From the NCBI GenBank assembly GCA_031213475.1, contig JARUPZ010000020.1, positions 930,001 through 994,000 on the forward strand: a stretch of DNA of 64,000 bases, given 5' to 3'. Below the pieces are notes generated by a model that searched no databases, was not told the DNA's origin, and saw only the letters and a program-made list of their open reading frames with translations. Positions 1-19,361 of the stretch are shown here, piece by piece. Made by a program: the position numbers and the translations under genes. The stretch is from Nereocystis luetkeana (taxonomy: Eukaryota; Sar; Phaeophyceae; Laminariales; Laminariaceae). Position 1 is the first letter of the stretch; each line of letters starts with the position of its first letter.

Positions 1-8163
<8,163 letters not shown>

Positions 8164-9274
8164 TGTTCAGTGAGTACGTACTTGCTGCGTGTTGTGTCGA
8201 TCTGTGATGTCCGCACTGCACAACTTTGCAATTGAGGACACGAAGGGTTTATATAGAGCTGCATATTTTATTCCAGACAGGGGCCAACGAACCTGTTCGG
8301 CCAGCAAAATACTGAGCAAAGATCCGAGATCTTTGGCGTTGTTTCCAGGCGGTTTGATAATTTTTATTAAAAAAAAACGGAAGCGATATACCAGGTAGCG
8401 TGTGGATGGAGCCTGTACTGTGGATGCGGCTTTTATGTTTCGAAGATTAGGAGGTAGACGAGCGTGATGCGCGTGCAACTACTACTATATACTGCTGCTG
8501 TACCAATATACACTTTTTAATCCGGCTCATCCTTGGCGGCTGGCTCGCTCTCGCCCCCCCCCCCTCCCCCCCGTACAGGTTTTGTCAGGCCTTCATGTCG
8601 GCGCACAACATGCTTGAAATATGTATTATTTATAGTACCTGGTACCAGGAAGGCGTAATTTGTGGGATCAAGGGCAACATGTATACACACCAGGTATGTA
8701 TTTTTTATTGTAGGCTTGGTGTGGAACACCTGGTATCATCTACCCGCGGTACATCATTTTAGGTACCAGGTACCTCGTACCTGGTAAGCGATATCATCGT
8801 GATGTATATTTCGTTTTGTACTGCTGTAACCACGGGTTATATCCCTAGGTGGAAGGCACCTCCTCTTGAAATACACACGTAGAAGTGATCAGATGCACCC
8901 AAACATTGTTGTATTGTAGCAGTAACAGAAGAATGTCGTCGTGCCAGGTATTCGGTATTCGGTACCCAAAGACGACGCTGCGAAGAGACTTTTTTCGATG
9001 GAAAATCGCGAAAGAGGCTCGCTGCTCGCGCTCCCTCGAAACTTATAGCTGTGTAGTACTATGTTGTTGGGTCATTTAAGTTTGCAACTGCTTAATAATG
9101 ACAGCATTTTGTGCCCATTGTGATACTCGCGATGCCCGCGGTCTTTTTGTTTCGTTTGGAGTGATTGCGGGACTTCAGTGAGAAACAACCAGAACCCGGA
9201 AGCCCCGGTGACGTTCTAACTATTGATAGTAGCTATTAATAGTCTGTTTCCACTCGAAAGCCACCATTAATAAT
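8164..9274. other. Intergenic stretch, no gene recognised
   Basis: This lies upstream of the spermidine synthase start and would carry its promoter. It contains a C-rich tract near 8556-8573 and several TACCTGGTA/TACCAGGTA palindromes (for example near 8389 and 8637). No conserved exon was recognised. Confidence 0.5.
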
Positions 9275-9577
9275 AGCGTTTGTCCTGGAGTTCGAATCGC
9301 ACCGGGGGTGATATTGGATTTATTTGCAGGAAGTAAATAACAGGATTCAAGCAATGAGGGCACCTTCGCAGCGTGGGTATAGGCGCAATTCATCGCGAGT
9401 CGACGAGGGAAAAGGGCTGAAGAGCTCTCTCGCGATAAAAATGCAAGGCGCGAGCGGTGGTGGTGGGGGAAGAATAGCCTACTTTGTGACCCCGAATCTA
9501 TCTAAGTTACGACTGAAGGAGGGGAGAGAAAGAAGGGCAAACAAAATAAATGGGATGGAAAACAAAAAACAACGAAA
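9275..9577 (+). mobile_element. tRNA-derived SINE, diverged copy S1
   Basis: A box B-like GAGTTCGAATCGC near 9292 is followed by the family body: the GTGGGTA block, GCGAGTCGACGAGGGAA, TCTCGCGATAAAAATG and a TGTGACCCCGAATCT-type block. It aligns in order with S2, S3 and S4 but is the most diverged copy. The box A half is not clear. Confidence 0.6.
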
Positions 9578-9619
9578 ACTGCCTAGAAAAGTGATGGACG
9601 GGCCCGACTGTGTGCTTAA

Positions 9620-10451
9620 GGGCCCATCTGAACGGGGAACGCTATAAACGGAAGTAAAAAATTAGTTTCAATGAATTTCAGTTTGATTTCGAAAAAAAAG
9701 GTGTTTGTGTCCTATCGAGGAACAGCGTACTAGCTGTCAATCAAAATAGAATTCGGAAAAAACGCACCGCGTCACACAACGCCCAGCCGACAAATAACGA
9801 CGCGCGTAGACGAGAGCGAAGGTTTGCGCTGCCGCGAGCGCGCCGCCGTCAGCCTCTTCTTTTTGGTCGCGCAGGATAGGAAGCTATCACTCTCAGGGTG
9901 TCTTGGGTGGGCGGAGGAAGCCCTCAAGCGCCACGTGCGGAATAGCAGCGGTGATGCAGCTTTCGAGGTCTCGAGCGTATCCTCCGTATTTTTGCTCGTT
10001 TGCTCAGTTTTCGTGATTGTTGGCCGATCGAGCAGGCCGAAAAGTTGGGATTGCGGCCGCCATGATTACTTTTGAGGCGCCACCGCCGGGGTACGATGTG
10101 CTATGGTCTGTGGGCATGGGCGCGGCCATTGATCCGGTCACCTCTCGTTGAGGTTCGCGTTTTATCGCCTCGATCGTGGTCACCGAAGCGGCCAAGAATC
10201 GCCCCAGACTCCACCGAAGGTGTTGACCCACCATGAACATGCTACAGTACGTCAAGACCGAGGAACTCCCAAATTCCAAATTGAAATAAAAAAAAAAAAC
10301 ACGAAAAAAGCCCCAAAAGACTTTTCACTCAAATTCAAATTTTCTAATTTATTTGCCTGTTTGGTCGTTCACGCTTCGGCCAATCAGATGCGATTTAAAT
10401 TAGAAAAACAAAAAAAAGTGAAAAGAAAAAAGTCCCCGTGAAGATGGGCCC
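9620..10451. mobile_element. MITE family R1, copy a (PIF/Harbinger-like)
   Basis: This 832-bp element has inverted ends GGGCCCATCTGAACGGGG and the complement of CCCCGTGAAGATGGGCCC, flanked by TAA on both sides (9617-9619 and 10452-10454). Two other copies lie at 16846-18480 (reverse orientation, interrupted) and 48618-49768 (reverse, interrupted). Frames of about 90-115 codons stay open in all copies on both strands, but differences between copies include replacement changes, so coding constraint is not supported. TAA target duplications fit PIF/Harbinger. Confidence 0.85.
10243..10249. repeat. TA-CAG-TA micro-insertion in R1a
   Basis: R1c has a single TA at the same place (49136-49137), flanked by the same sequence. 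R1a reads TACAGTA, an extra CTG+TA on the element's other strand. This is the classical three-base Tc1/mariner footprint form. Confidence 0.65.
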
Positions 10452-10501
10452 TAAGGCCTCGCTTGTTGTCTACGTAGCGTCTCCTGGTACCCGGGCTACC
10501 G

Positions 10502-10849
10502 GTGACTCTAGTATCTAGATGTTTCATCGGAACAGAAAAAAAACATCGCTATTTGTTGAACACGCTGCGTTTCCAATTTCGGCTCGTTCGTGCCTACAGG
10601 AAATCGCCCGTGATCCGAAATCATTTCATCACAGCAGCTTGTGTTTCCCTCGAGATTTCTCCCTCGGAGGTTCTCAACAAAGGCCTATACCTCGACTTAA
10701 GTGGTGCTGAAGTGATCGAAATCTGGAATGCTCAAAATGAGACAAAACACAATCCTCAACTGAACGTTAGCACATCACTTGCGGACAGCTTCAACTCACA
10801 GGAAACTACAGCCCGCGAAATTGAGGGATGTTCCTATTGGTGTGTGTGA
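10502..10849 (+). CDS. Unrecognised open frame, 115 codons
   Basis: The frame is open from an ATG to a stop, immediately right of MITE R1a. The translation is mixed in composition, with a stretch reading NKGLYLDLSGAEVIEIWNA, and resembles no family I know. No splice partners were found, and similar-length frames occur by chance here. It could be an exon of a plus-strand gene between spermidine synthase and PSF1, or noise. The rest of 10452-11955 shows no recognisable feature. Confidence 0.15.
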   Translation: MTLVSRCFIGTEKKHRYLLNTLRFQFRLVRAYRKSPVIRNHFITAACVSLEISPSEVLNKGLYLDLSGAEVIEIWNAQNETKHNPQLNVSTSLADSFNSQETTAREIEGCSYWCV

Positions 10850-11955
10850 GGGCGTCGGGTGCGCCAGACCGCAGTCCTAGGCAGCCAGAAACGACTCATG
10901 AGGTGTTTTCGCGCACTCGAAGTTGCGAGCGAGTAGCGCAAAAAACTCCCAAAATCGCTAGTGAAAATGTTTCATTTCACGCGCAGGAGCACAGTAAAAT
11001 GGCTACATCACCGATGCAGAAACGGCCTTCGCCAAAAAATATTGCTTCTCTCCAGGCGGCTGATATGTCTATCTTTGGGTGGCCGTCGAAGATTCTTGGG
11101 GGCGCGAAACTACGTTTAGGATAGTAAGCAAGTTTAGGATAGTAAGCTTAGTAAGGAAGTTAGTGGGGCCAAAAGGGCAAAAAAGGGCAAAAAAACTCTG
11201 GATTTTTGTATATGAGTATCAATCATTCTAAAACTTCGAAACTCGGATCTTGGATGCAAATCCCTTACTCTGATTCCAAGTCGTAAGCATATGCAGAACG
11301 CCTGCGCGCGGGTACTTGACGCATTCCTGAGGGTACTAGCGTCCTCTTAAAACATAGGAAGGTTTCCTGCACTACACCGATACACTCTTGTTTTTATTGT
11401 CATCCTGGCGCCTTGCTCTCTGGGCTCATACAGTAGCTTGACCGTGGTACAATACATACCCCAACGCACCCGTCAGCGCACAGTAGAGCACAACAAGTCA
11501 GGATTCGACGACCCGCACTGGAAATTGCTGCCACTCGGCGAAGTACGGTCACATTCAATTCTTCTGCTGACCATTGGCTACAACCACACAAAAAAGAGTA
11601 GCGCGGGGAGTCTACACGGTCACCGTACGAGTGGACAAGCTTGCAGAAGATGCTCCAATTCCTGCTTCGGCCCGTCTACAATTGTCATGAGCGTCGACGT
11701 GCGCTGTGCATCAAAACGTGAACGTTACGATTCCAGCCTGAAGATTGTCCTAACTCGGTGCCCGGGTTATAAGTCGGATAACCAATACTAGCACCACCAC
11801 ATTCGCTTCGCACATTCCCCATCGGTTGGGCCCCGCCGTCCTTGTAGTATACCCTCCTACTGATAGCGTTGCGGTGACTTACAGCGACACACTCACGCCA
11901 ATACAATGCCAAGTCCATGCATTCTGCACAAAATGAACTCTTTGTTAGTTTAGAA

Positions 11956-14900
11956 TCATGTTGATTCATTTTCCAGTTCTTGGAGCAGGCCTTGTCGTAC
12001 TAGATGCTCCACGTCAGATCTCCGCAAGAGATGGGTGCTTCCTCGGTCAAGCTTCACACACCCCTGCCCAAACATAACGCCGGAAGCACAGTGTTAAAGT
12101 GGGGCGCAGCCAGCGGCCGCCTACAAAACTATCATAGCTTGACTCACTAGAAATCAAGAACAGGTATGAAACATCCTCATGACAAGGTGTGATTCCGGCA
12201 AAAACCGCCTATGCGACTGGTATAGCGTATGTCAGCCGATGACCTTTGTCTATTTCCCACGTGTGAGCTCACGTGATCTGTCATTATTTCCCCGCAGTCG
12301 CTGAGTACCCTGACTTCCACGTGCAGCTCCTTCGGCGGCTGTAGGTCTGCTGTCAGATCTAAGTTCAAGCCCTGGAATTTAGGAAGGACAAGATTGGCGT
12401 TCACTCGATATTATCAGATGGGCCATGGCATCAGCGGGGCTGTGGAGGGAATGGATAGTAGTCTCGCTTTGTGGACAATTGCGTGTGCTCACCGAGAGCG
12501 AAGCAATGTATAGCATAATCACATCAACGTCAATCTTAATCACAATAACCCCCCAACCACCATTATATATCGCCATGCCGCAAACTCCGTCGAATAATGC
12601 TGTCATACGTACCAGAAACTACAGCAGTATGAGTAGTTTGGGTTAGTATACTAGAAAAAAAAATACAACGATCGCACGGATCACAACCAAGGCAGCTCGG
12701 CCACTCCCGCGTGCTCCCGCCGCTGAGCTTCCACGCAGGGCATCTTCCAAGCAGGCGGCTGCCTCTCCTACTAATGTTCCTACGGTGCTATACGTACAGT
12801 AAATATGTTGCGTCGAGGTAACGCGTACACGTTTTTGGGCATCGCATCGTCGGCTTGCGTCTAGCGGTGACATACATCACTGGTGCCATCGCAGGCACTT
12901 CCTCGTGGTTCTCTTACGTACCTGGTACCAGGTACAACTCAACACAAGGCATGTCGGCAAACAGCTTCTCCTGTACATACTACAGCCGATAGCGCAACTC
13001 ACCAAGCGCCTATCATTCTATCGTAAATTAGAGACTGCCACGCTTCTAAGGGATGCCCGGTACACAAACTCACAACTGGCTGCTAAGATTGACAAGGACC
13101 GGCCACGCCACAAAAAAAACAAAGACATGGGCGCGCTATCCATAACTCTATAGTTACAGCTCCGATATTTACCCGTGTACCAGGTAGCTCGCGTCACAAT
13201 AATAATTGAGTTTTAGAGCAAGCACTGCTGTTGCCATGCTGATACTACGATACCTTGGGGGGTACAGTTATGCGCATGCATTTACATGTGATATATGCCT
13301 CTTTTGGTGTCGCATCAATAAAAGTATTCGGCACCAGTTGCGATTTGCTTGACCAGAGCTCAGCTATCGCAAAAACATGTTCCACTATCAGCCCGTGGAA
13401 GGCAGCCCAAAAGGGTCCCTGAAAAAACTTGCCGATTGTTTTTTCGGAGCAACCGTTGACGTGTAGTGGCCCAATTCCACGTTTGGATCTTTGGGGACAT
13501 TCGGCTGGCGCCAATGTGAGCGGCTTTACCTGCGTGAAATTCGTGAGAATTCGATCGTACTTGTTGAATAACTCCATTTCTCTGGCGCTCAAGCTCTGCT
13601 GCAGCTCTTGCGGAACCACCGGTCCTGTTTCCCAGCGTAATTGGGTGATGCTGCACGAAGGTATCATACAAGCGCATGGGCGCGCACAATGTCAAGCATT
13701 AAGGTAGCGTCCTAAAAAAAAAAGAAGACATCGCATATTGCTCTATGATATAACTTCTATATGTGCGACATAGACTCTAACCCCAATAGCTGTAGGCTAC
13801 GTACCACTGCTGCTGAAAAACTTCTTACTCATATCATTAACCATAGGGTTACGGCCAGGGCTATTACTGGAGCCTTAGCTAAAGCTCCAACTCCAACTCG
13901 TTGCATTTATGATATCAGGCACGATCGGTACCTCGTACCTCGTCATATATACATTTGCATTTATATTTACACGCTCATACACTATGATAGCCTACCTTTA
14001 TATGTACGTACGGGACCAATTTTCATTCTTCAGCAAGTGACCCGTGAAGTCGTTCGTACGTATTGATTCTCTTTGTTGCAAGGTCTCTCGGAGTTCATTT
14101 CCTTTGGGCTCTGAAGTCTGAAGTGGTGTGATATTTCGACTCATACTTTCTTTATTGTATAGTTGATACATACAGGTGACCGGTACTAGCTGGCGTCTAG
14201 CTTCTCGCGTTTTCATGACCTGCATGCAAGCGTGCACCACATACACACGCGCAGCGCATATATAGCATATATAGTGTGGAGTATGAGGCGGCCAACAAGA
14301 AATACCTACTCTTAATGTGAACAAGGCTTACGGCGTGTCCAAACATAATCGAAAATCAAAATGATACCTGGTAATAAACAAGGCGCTGATTGGTCCCAGG
14401 CCCAAACATGTTCCCCTTCGTTATTTAGGTTCCGAAAAAATGAACGATTTACAACCCAATGTCAAAACCAAAAGCTGACGGCTGAGATTGGAAAAGCAAA
14501 TCGAAAACACGATCAGCAACAATTCAGCGCGTACTACTCGTCACACCATCCAACCCACAGCTACAGAAGTAGCACGGCAACACAGCCGAACAGACCCCTC
14601 CGTAAACAACTAGCAGGCAAACCACAACACTAGCCCCGACGTTCTCGGGCCTTTGTTTCCCGGCGTTCGAGCCAAGGCGAATATAGTTTGAGGAAATTTG
14701 AGGATGATGCATACACTCCAAAACAAGGTCCGAAGTTCGTTCTCAGTATAATTTCAAGTTTGATTCCGGGACGTCAAGGTTGGATGCACCACCACCTCCA
14801 CGGGAGGGCCAACGACGTCCCGGAATCGAATTACCGTCGCGTTTGCCTGCTTCTATGGTGGATCTGTGTTGCCGAGCGCTAGATTGTCGGCATGTGTGCA

Positions 14901-17900
14901 CAGTTGTGAACGGCCCGAGTAGGTTGTGCTCTCCGTTGCTTTTCGCCTGGATTTTTATTTTCACATTTCGATTCTGTTTGGACACCTCGGCTAATTTTCA
15001 TAGAAATCGGATTAAATTCGATTTTCGATTTCGATTTGTGATTTTGTTCAGACACGCCCTTAGCGTCGATATTGACTGGACTTTTTCTGGTTTCGCGGAA
15101 AATTCTCAGATCGCAGCATGTTGTTTCGCGCTTCTCGGATTTTTCCAGCCTCGGTAAAATACTTAAAATGAATTTCTCAGATCGCAGAAAAACGTCGCAT
15201 CGTCGCAGAGCATTGGGCGGGCGCACGGTGTGAGGGGTGTATGCCGTATTGCCACTCGCCACGGTACATGGTAGATCAGGGTCATCCCCAGAATCATTTC
15301 CAGGTCATGGCTGGTCGCATAAAGCGCCGTGCATCAAGAGCTCTATTTGTCCACTCGACAGAGCCGACTCACCGGCACAGCCGAGATCAACACGATATCG
15401 ACAGTTATTTTCGTGTCGTGGAGGGCTTTGTCGCGCCAGGACTTGATTTAAGCTACACTGTACGGTCGCGAGGTACGGTCGCGTCTCTGGGAGTCGGGGC
15501 ACATCTAGCGGCACGATCAAGCGGACGGCCTTTCCGCACGACGCTAGTTTTGGCGATTCACTCAGATTGACGAGGGTTGCAACCTCAAGAAAAATGATAC
15601 CAGGCGATATTAGGACCCACCGCCTTTTTTTCGCGTTTCTCGAAAAATTCGGGAAACGGGAGAAATCAAGGTTATACGAGTATAAAATACAGATAGATTC
15701 GACCCTACAGCAGTAAGAACCTTCTTGTGACACCATCCCTGAATCACCTTGAGCTTCTTTGTTGTTTTTTGAGGGCAAAACATTCAAGAGTAATGCAGTC
15801 TTAAGAAGAAACAAATGTTTTTTTTTCAGTTGCTACACTATGTCTGGTATGATTTCGACTTTTCATGTCTCCCTACCGAAAACAACAATTCTCTAGTTCT
15901 AATGCTCAGACCATCTCCATCGGGAGTTTTAGAGAGCGTAGATCATAGGCGACCTTTTCGTGTCAGGCGCCGGATTGATCCGACGCCTTTTTCATCACGA
16001 AAAGGGCCTCCTCCCCATACCTCTGTTGCCTATATAGACTAAATTGAAAAATGGAAGTTTCTCAGGCTGCTGATACTGTTTTAATTGAGGATTTCGACGA
16101 TAACACCCGAGCACTATTATAGTGTACCGTAGAACTTACCTGGGCCTCTAGTTTGACCGTCCGAAGCGTCCTACTACTACTACTACTACTACTACTACTA
16201 TTAGGCCGTCACAGCGGAGTGAAAATACCAAGCAGGAGCTCCGAAATTCTTCAAGCAATTTCGATTCGTGATGCAAACATAGCAATGCCTGTCCTCCCTT
16301 GCAAATCCAAGGGCCCCAACACCTCCTACAGTAGAGACCATAACCTAACCCTAACCCTATACGTTCGTCGGGAGATGGTCTAAGCATTAGCACTGATGTT
16401 ATGCCGTGTTCTGTAAGGAGCCATGATAGGGCGTTATTTTGTGCCAAGAGAAAGTACGGCTGCAGTAAAAAATACAATACCTGGTGTTTTATTTCTTCAA
16501 AAGACTCAAGTACGTACCAGGTACGAGTACTCTTTTTTTGTTTTGACCAAAGGGGCCCCTTGGCGCAGATTTCTTATACAGCGCAGTATAGCGTCCTCCA
16601 AAAAGTGAGCGTATCTACCAGGGTATTAATAACTACTGCTGTATGTACAGGTACCTAGTACGCAGGTTCTTTCTTATTCGTGGGCCTGTACTGCATGCTC
16701 TTCATACCAGGTGTCAGTATCCTGGAACAACAAACAGCGCACCCCATCGATACTGCAAACTACAGCAGTCGGAAGTACAAAGTTGAGTATCACAACTATT
16801 TAATCAGTCGAACTCACAGCTGACGTATTTCATAATTTAACATAAGGGCCCATCTTAGACCTACGCAAATGGAAACGCGAACTTCAAATTTTTTTTTTCA
16901 AATATATTGCTTTCAAAGAACAGCCGAAAATTTCCTCGTGCCGCCGCTGTTGGGAAAAAAGAGAAATATATATATAATATACCATACCAATATATTTTCC
17001 CCCACGGCTGCAGGCGGCGCAATTTGTTTTTTCTGCTTGCAAATTGTCAACATGGTGATAGATACCAGCTCGTGCGACGATTGACGCTCGATCTCGATAT
17101 ATAGATGACGGCCTCGAAGATATCAGGTGGATCCATGGTCTAGGGGGCGAGAGCTTGACGGCGGCGTCCTGCGGTATCCTCCCAAACCTGAAAAAAAAAC
17201 TATTTTTTGCCATTCGAGACGGATATAGAAGTTTTGTCTTCTGTTTTGTGCAAACCAGCGGCCAAAAAGTTTTTTTTATAATACGCCTGGTCAGCTCCCG
17301 CCACATGACACCGGCCATGGTGTGAAGACGGTGACCCTAGGGTGGGTCGGAGCCCCTAACGAGCGCACTCTGTTCAGAATTCATGACGCAATCGTTGGTT
17401 TTGTTGATCGATGTCTGTCGAGGACTCGGAATCTCGCCGCTTCGAACTAAAGATCGGCCAGAGTTTTTCTCACGTCGATGTTGGCCCAACATCGGCCCCA
17501 GATTTGTTTTATTCGGGCTTTTCCAAAAGTTAGGATTTTTTTTGTTTTTCTAAACCTGCCATAGGAAGCGTGTTCTAAATATATATCTGGAGGGTATCTT
17601 TGAAATTCAAACTTTTTATTGATACTTCGCTTTCCCATTGGCATACCAGGTAGGTCTTAACGGGGGCTTTGATTTAATTCATTTTTTTTTTGTCTTCTAA
17701 CATAAATCGCATCTGATTGGCCGAAGAGCGATCGACCAAGCAGGCAAATTAGAAAATTTGAATTTGAGTGAAAAGTCTTTTGTGACTTTTTGCGTGTTAT
17801 TTTTTTTATTTCAATTCGGAATTCGGGAGTTCCTCGGTCTTGATGTACTGTTTGTAGCATGTTCATGGTGGGTCAACACCTTCGGTGGAGTCTGGGGCGA

Positions 17901-19079
17901 TTCTTGGCCGCTTCGGTGACCACGATCGAGGCGATAAAACGCGAACCTCAACGAGAGGTGACCGGATCAATAGCCGCGCCCACGCCCACACACCATAGCA
18001 CATCGTACCCCGGCGGTGGCGCCTCAAAAGTAATCATGGCGGCCGCAATCCCAACTTTTCGGCCTGCTCGATCGGCCAACAATCACGAAACCCGAGCAAA
18101 CGAGCAAACAAGCGGAGGATACGCTCGAGACCTCGAAAGCTGCATCATCGCTGCCATTCCACACGTGGCGCTTGAGGGCTCCCTCCGCCCACCCAAGACA
18201 CCCTGAGAGTGATAGCTTCCTATCCTGCACGACCAAAAAGAAAAAGAGGCTGGCGGCGGCGCGCTCGCGGCAGCGCAAACCTTCGCTCTCGTCTACGCGC
18301 GTCGTTGTTTGTCGGCTGGGCGCTGTGTGACGCGGTGCGTTTTTTCCGATTTCTATTTTGATTGTCAACTAGTACGCTGTTCCCCGATAGGACACAAACA
18401 CTTTTTTTTTCGAAATCAAATTGAAATTCATTGAAATTAATTTTTTACTTCCGTTTATAGCGTTCCCCGTTAGATGGACCTAATAACCCACGCGTTGGGT
18501 TTCAAATTTCAAATTTGAAAATACTCGTAGAAAATATGCAGAGAGCTCTGGCCGGAAAACCACTCGGCAGGCTGGCTTATGATGACATTAATACCAAATC
18601 GAATGCCCTACAAGCGCAAACCTGTCTGCTCGCTGCTTGAGGTACGTTAGAAGACAGCGCTTGTTGCGGAGGAGGGCTTGGTGGTGTACCACGAGGCTGA
18701 CCTTGACAGGATCTGGTATGTCATCCTATGTACCGGAACCAGTAGAGCAGCAGGACGTAATGACGTAACGACAGGAGGCCGAGACGAACAATTAGTGCAT
18801 AACGTAGCGGTTCATGTGTAGCTCTTCATACAATAACATGTAAGCGGCACACCAGCCTCGCTTTACACACGGTCACACCATGCCATTTGAGATCGTCGTC
18901 ATCACCGCTGTGTTAATGATTCTTACCGTTGTCCTCCCGCCCAAAGTATCCGTGAGTTCGTCGTAGAGAGCCTGAATCTCGGCTAGGACACCACGAACGC
19001 CGTCTTCATTGTAAGCTGGTAACCAATCGCTCCTCTTAAGCTCCACGAGAAGGTCTCTACTCTTGATCCCGAAGTTCAT
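11956..19079 (-). CDS. PSF1: GINS complex subunit PSF1, complete, five exons
   Basis: PSF1 is one of four GINS subunits; with CDC45 and MCM2-7 it forms the replicative CMG helicase in the nucleus. Exons on the minus strand: 19079-18927, 18701-18622, 13650-13530, 12371-12273 and 12063-11956. All introns are GT-AG and phases match at every join, giving 186 residues (animal PSF1 is about 196). Exon 1 has the start and LPAYNEDGVRGVL. Exon 2 has the family core LLRNKRCLLTYL. Exon 3 has LRWETGPVVP and EMELFNKYDRIL. Exon 4 has QPPKELHVEVRVL.DCGEI. Exon 5 has the C-terminal HLLRRSDVEHLVRQGLLQ and the stop. Intron 2 (13651-18621) is about 5 kb and holds MITEs R2b, R1b and R3a. The start faces the SNARE gene across 282 bp. 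No damage was seen. Confidence 0.92.
14365..14373. repeat. TA-CCTGG-TA micro-insertion in R2b
   Basis: Removing CCTGGTA restores a gap-free alignment with R2a around 2978-2992. This is one of the cases that shows the motif is an insertion. Confidence 0.6.
14562..14571. repeat. TA-CAGAAG-TA micro-insertion in R2b
   Basis: R2a reads CACAGCTAGCACGGCAA at 3176-3192. R2b has the same sequence with CAGAAGTA added after the TA. It differs by one base from the abundant TACAGCAGTA motif. Confidence 0.75.
16171..16200. repeat. (CTA)n microsatellite
   Basis: About ten CTA triplets in a row, inside PSF1 intron 2. Confidence 0.9.
16858..17656. mobile_element. MITE family R3, copy a, nested inside R1b
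   Basis: This 799-bp element has inverted ends based on GACCTATGCCAATGGAAACG and is flanked by TTA on both sides (16855-16857 and 17657-17659). The host sequence is the terminal region of R1b. Two related copies lie at 21404-23034. A TWA target duplication again suggests PIF/Harbinger. Its right TIR carries a CCAGGTA insertion (17644-17652). Confidence 0.85.
17644..17652. repeat. TA-CCAGG-TA micro-insertion in the R3a terminal repeat
   Basis: The R3 end consensus (both ends of R3c) reads ATTGGCATAGG. R3a reads ATTGGCATACCAGGTAGG, an exact addition of CCAGG plus a second TA. Confidence 0.8.
17846..17856. repeat. TA-CTGTTTG-TA micro-insertion in R1b
   Basis: This is at the same site as the TACAGTA of R1a and the bare TA of R1c. 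Three copies therefore show three states of one TA site. Confidence 0.65.
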
Positions 19080-19361
19080 GGCTATGCGGCACCCTGTATA
19101 TCAGCTCGGCTTGGTGACTGGCAACCCGCACGCCGCACGGTACTGGTCGGTCCTGCACACCAAGGTCTGCACCAACATTGGAAGGCCTCGCATTTAGGGA
19201 GCCGGGCTTCATAAAATGACATACCAGAGGTATGATACCAACCAGCTGCTGTGCCAGTGCAGAGCTGCCAGACAAAGACTGCTAGTGCCTGCACCCTTTT
19301 ACCAGCACTGCTCAGTGCCTGCTCTGGGCGTTCTCCTGTTTCCAGCTTCACCCGCCGAGGA
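19080..19361. promoter_or_regulatory. Divergent intergenic region between PSF1 and the SNARE gene
   Basis: Only 282 bp separate the PSF1 start codon (minus strand, 19079) from the first possible SNARE start codon (plus strand, 19362). The 5' UTRs and core promoters of both genes must fit here, so a shared bidirectional promoter is likely. No TATA box or defined motif was recognised with confidence. Confidence 0.7.

Larger units (their letters stand above)
14331..15059. mobile_element. MITE family R2, copy b, in PSF1 intron 2
   Basis: This 729-bp element has inverted ends GGCGTGTCCAAACATAATC and the complement of GATTTTGTTCAGACACGCCC. It is flanked by TTA on both sides (14328-14330 and 15060-15062). 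It is collinear with R2a at 2936-3672. Compared with R2a it carries two TA-flanked micro-insertions (14365-14373 and 14562-14571). Confidence 0.8.
16846..18480. mobile_element. MITE R1 copy b, interrupted by R3a, in PSF1 intron 2
   Basis: The left end GGGCCCATCTTA at 16846 is cut by R3a. The element resumes at 17660 and ends at 18480 with the GTTCCCCGTTAGATGGACC end. TAA flanks both sides (16843-16845 and 18481-18483). Without R3a and its duplicated TTA the length is about 833 bp, the same as R1a. This copy is in reverse orientation to R1a. Confidence 0.85.

Noticed and set aside
10004-10279. Open frames of about 90-115 codons on both strands in all three R1 copies
   Set aside because: Copies are too similar for the open frames to be informative, and differences include many replacement changes. 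I treat them as non-coding MITE sequence.
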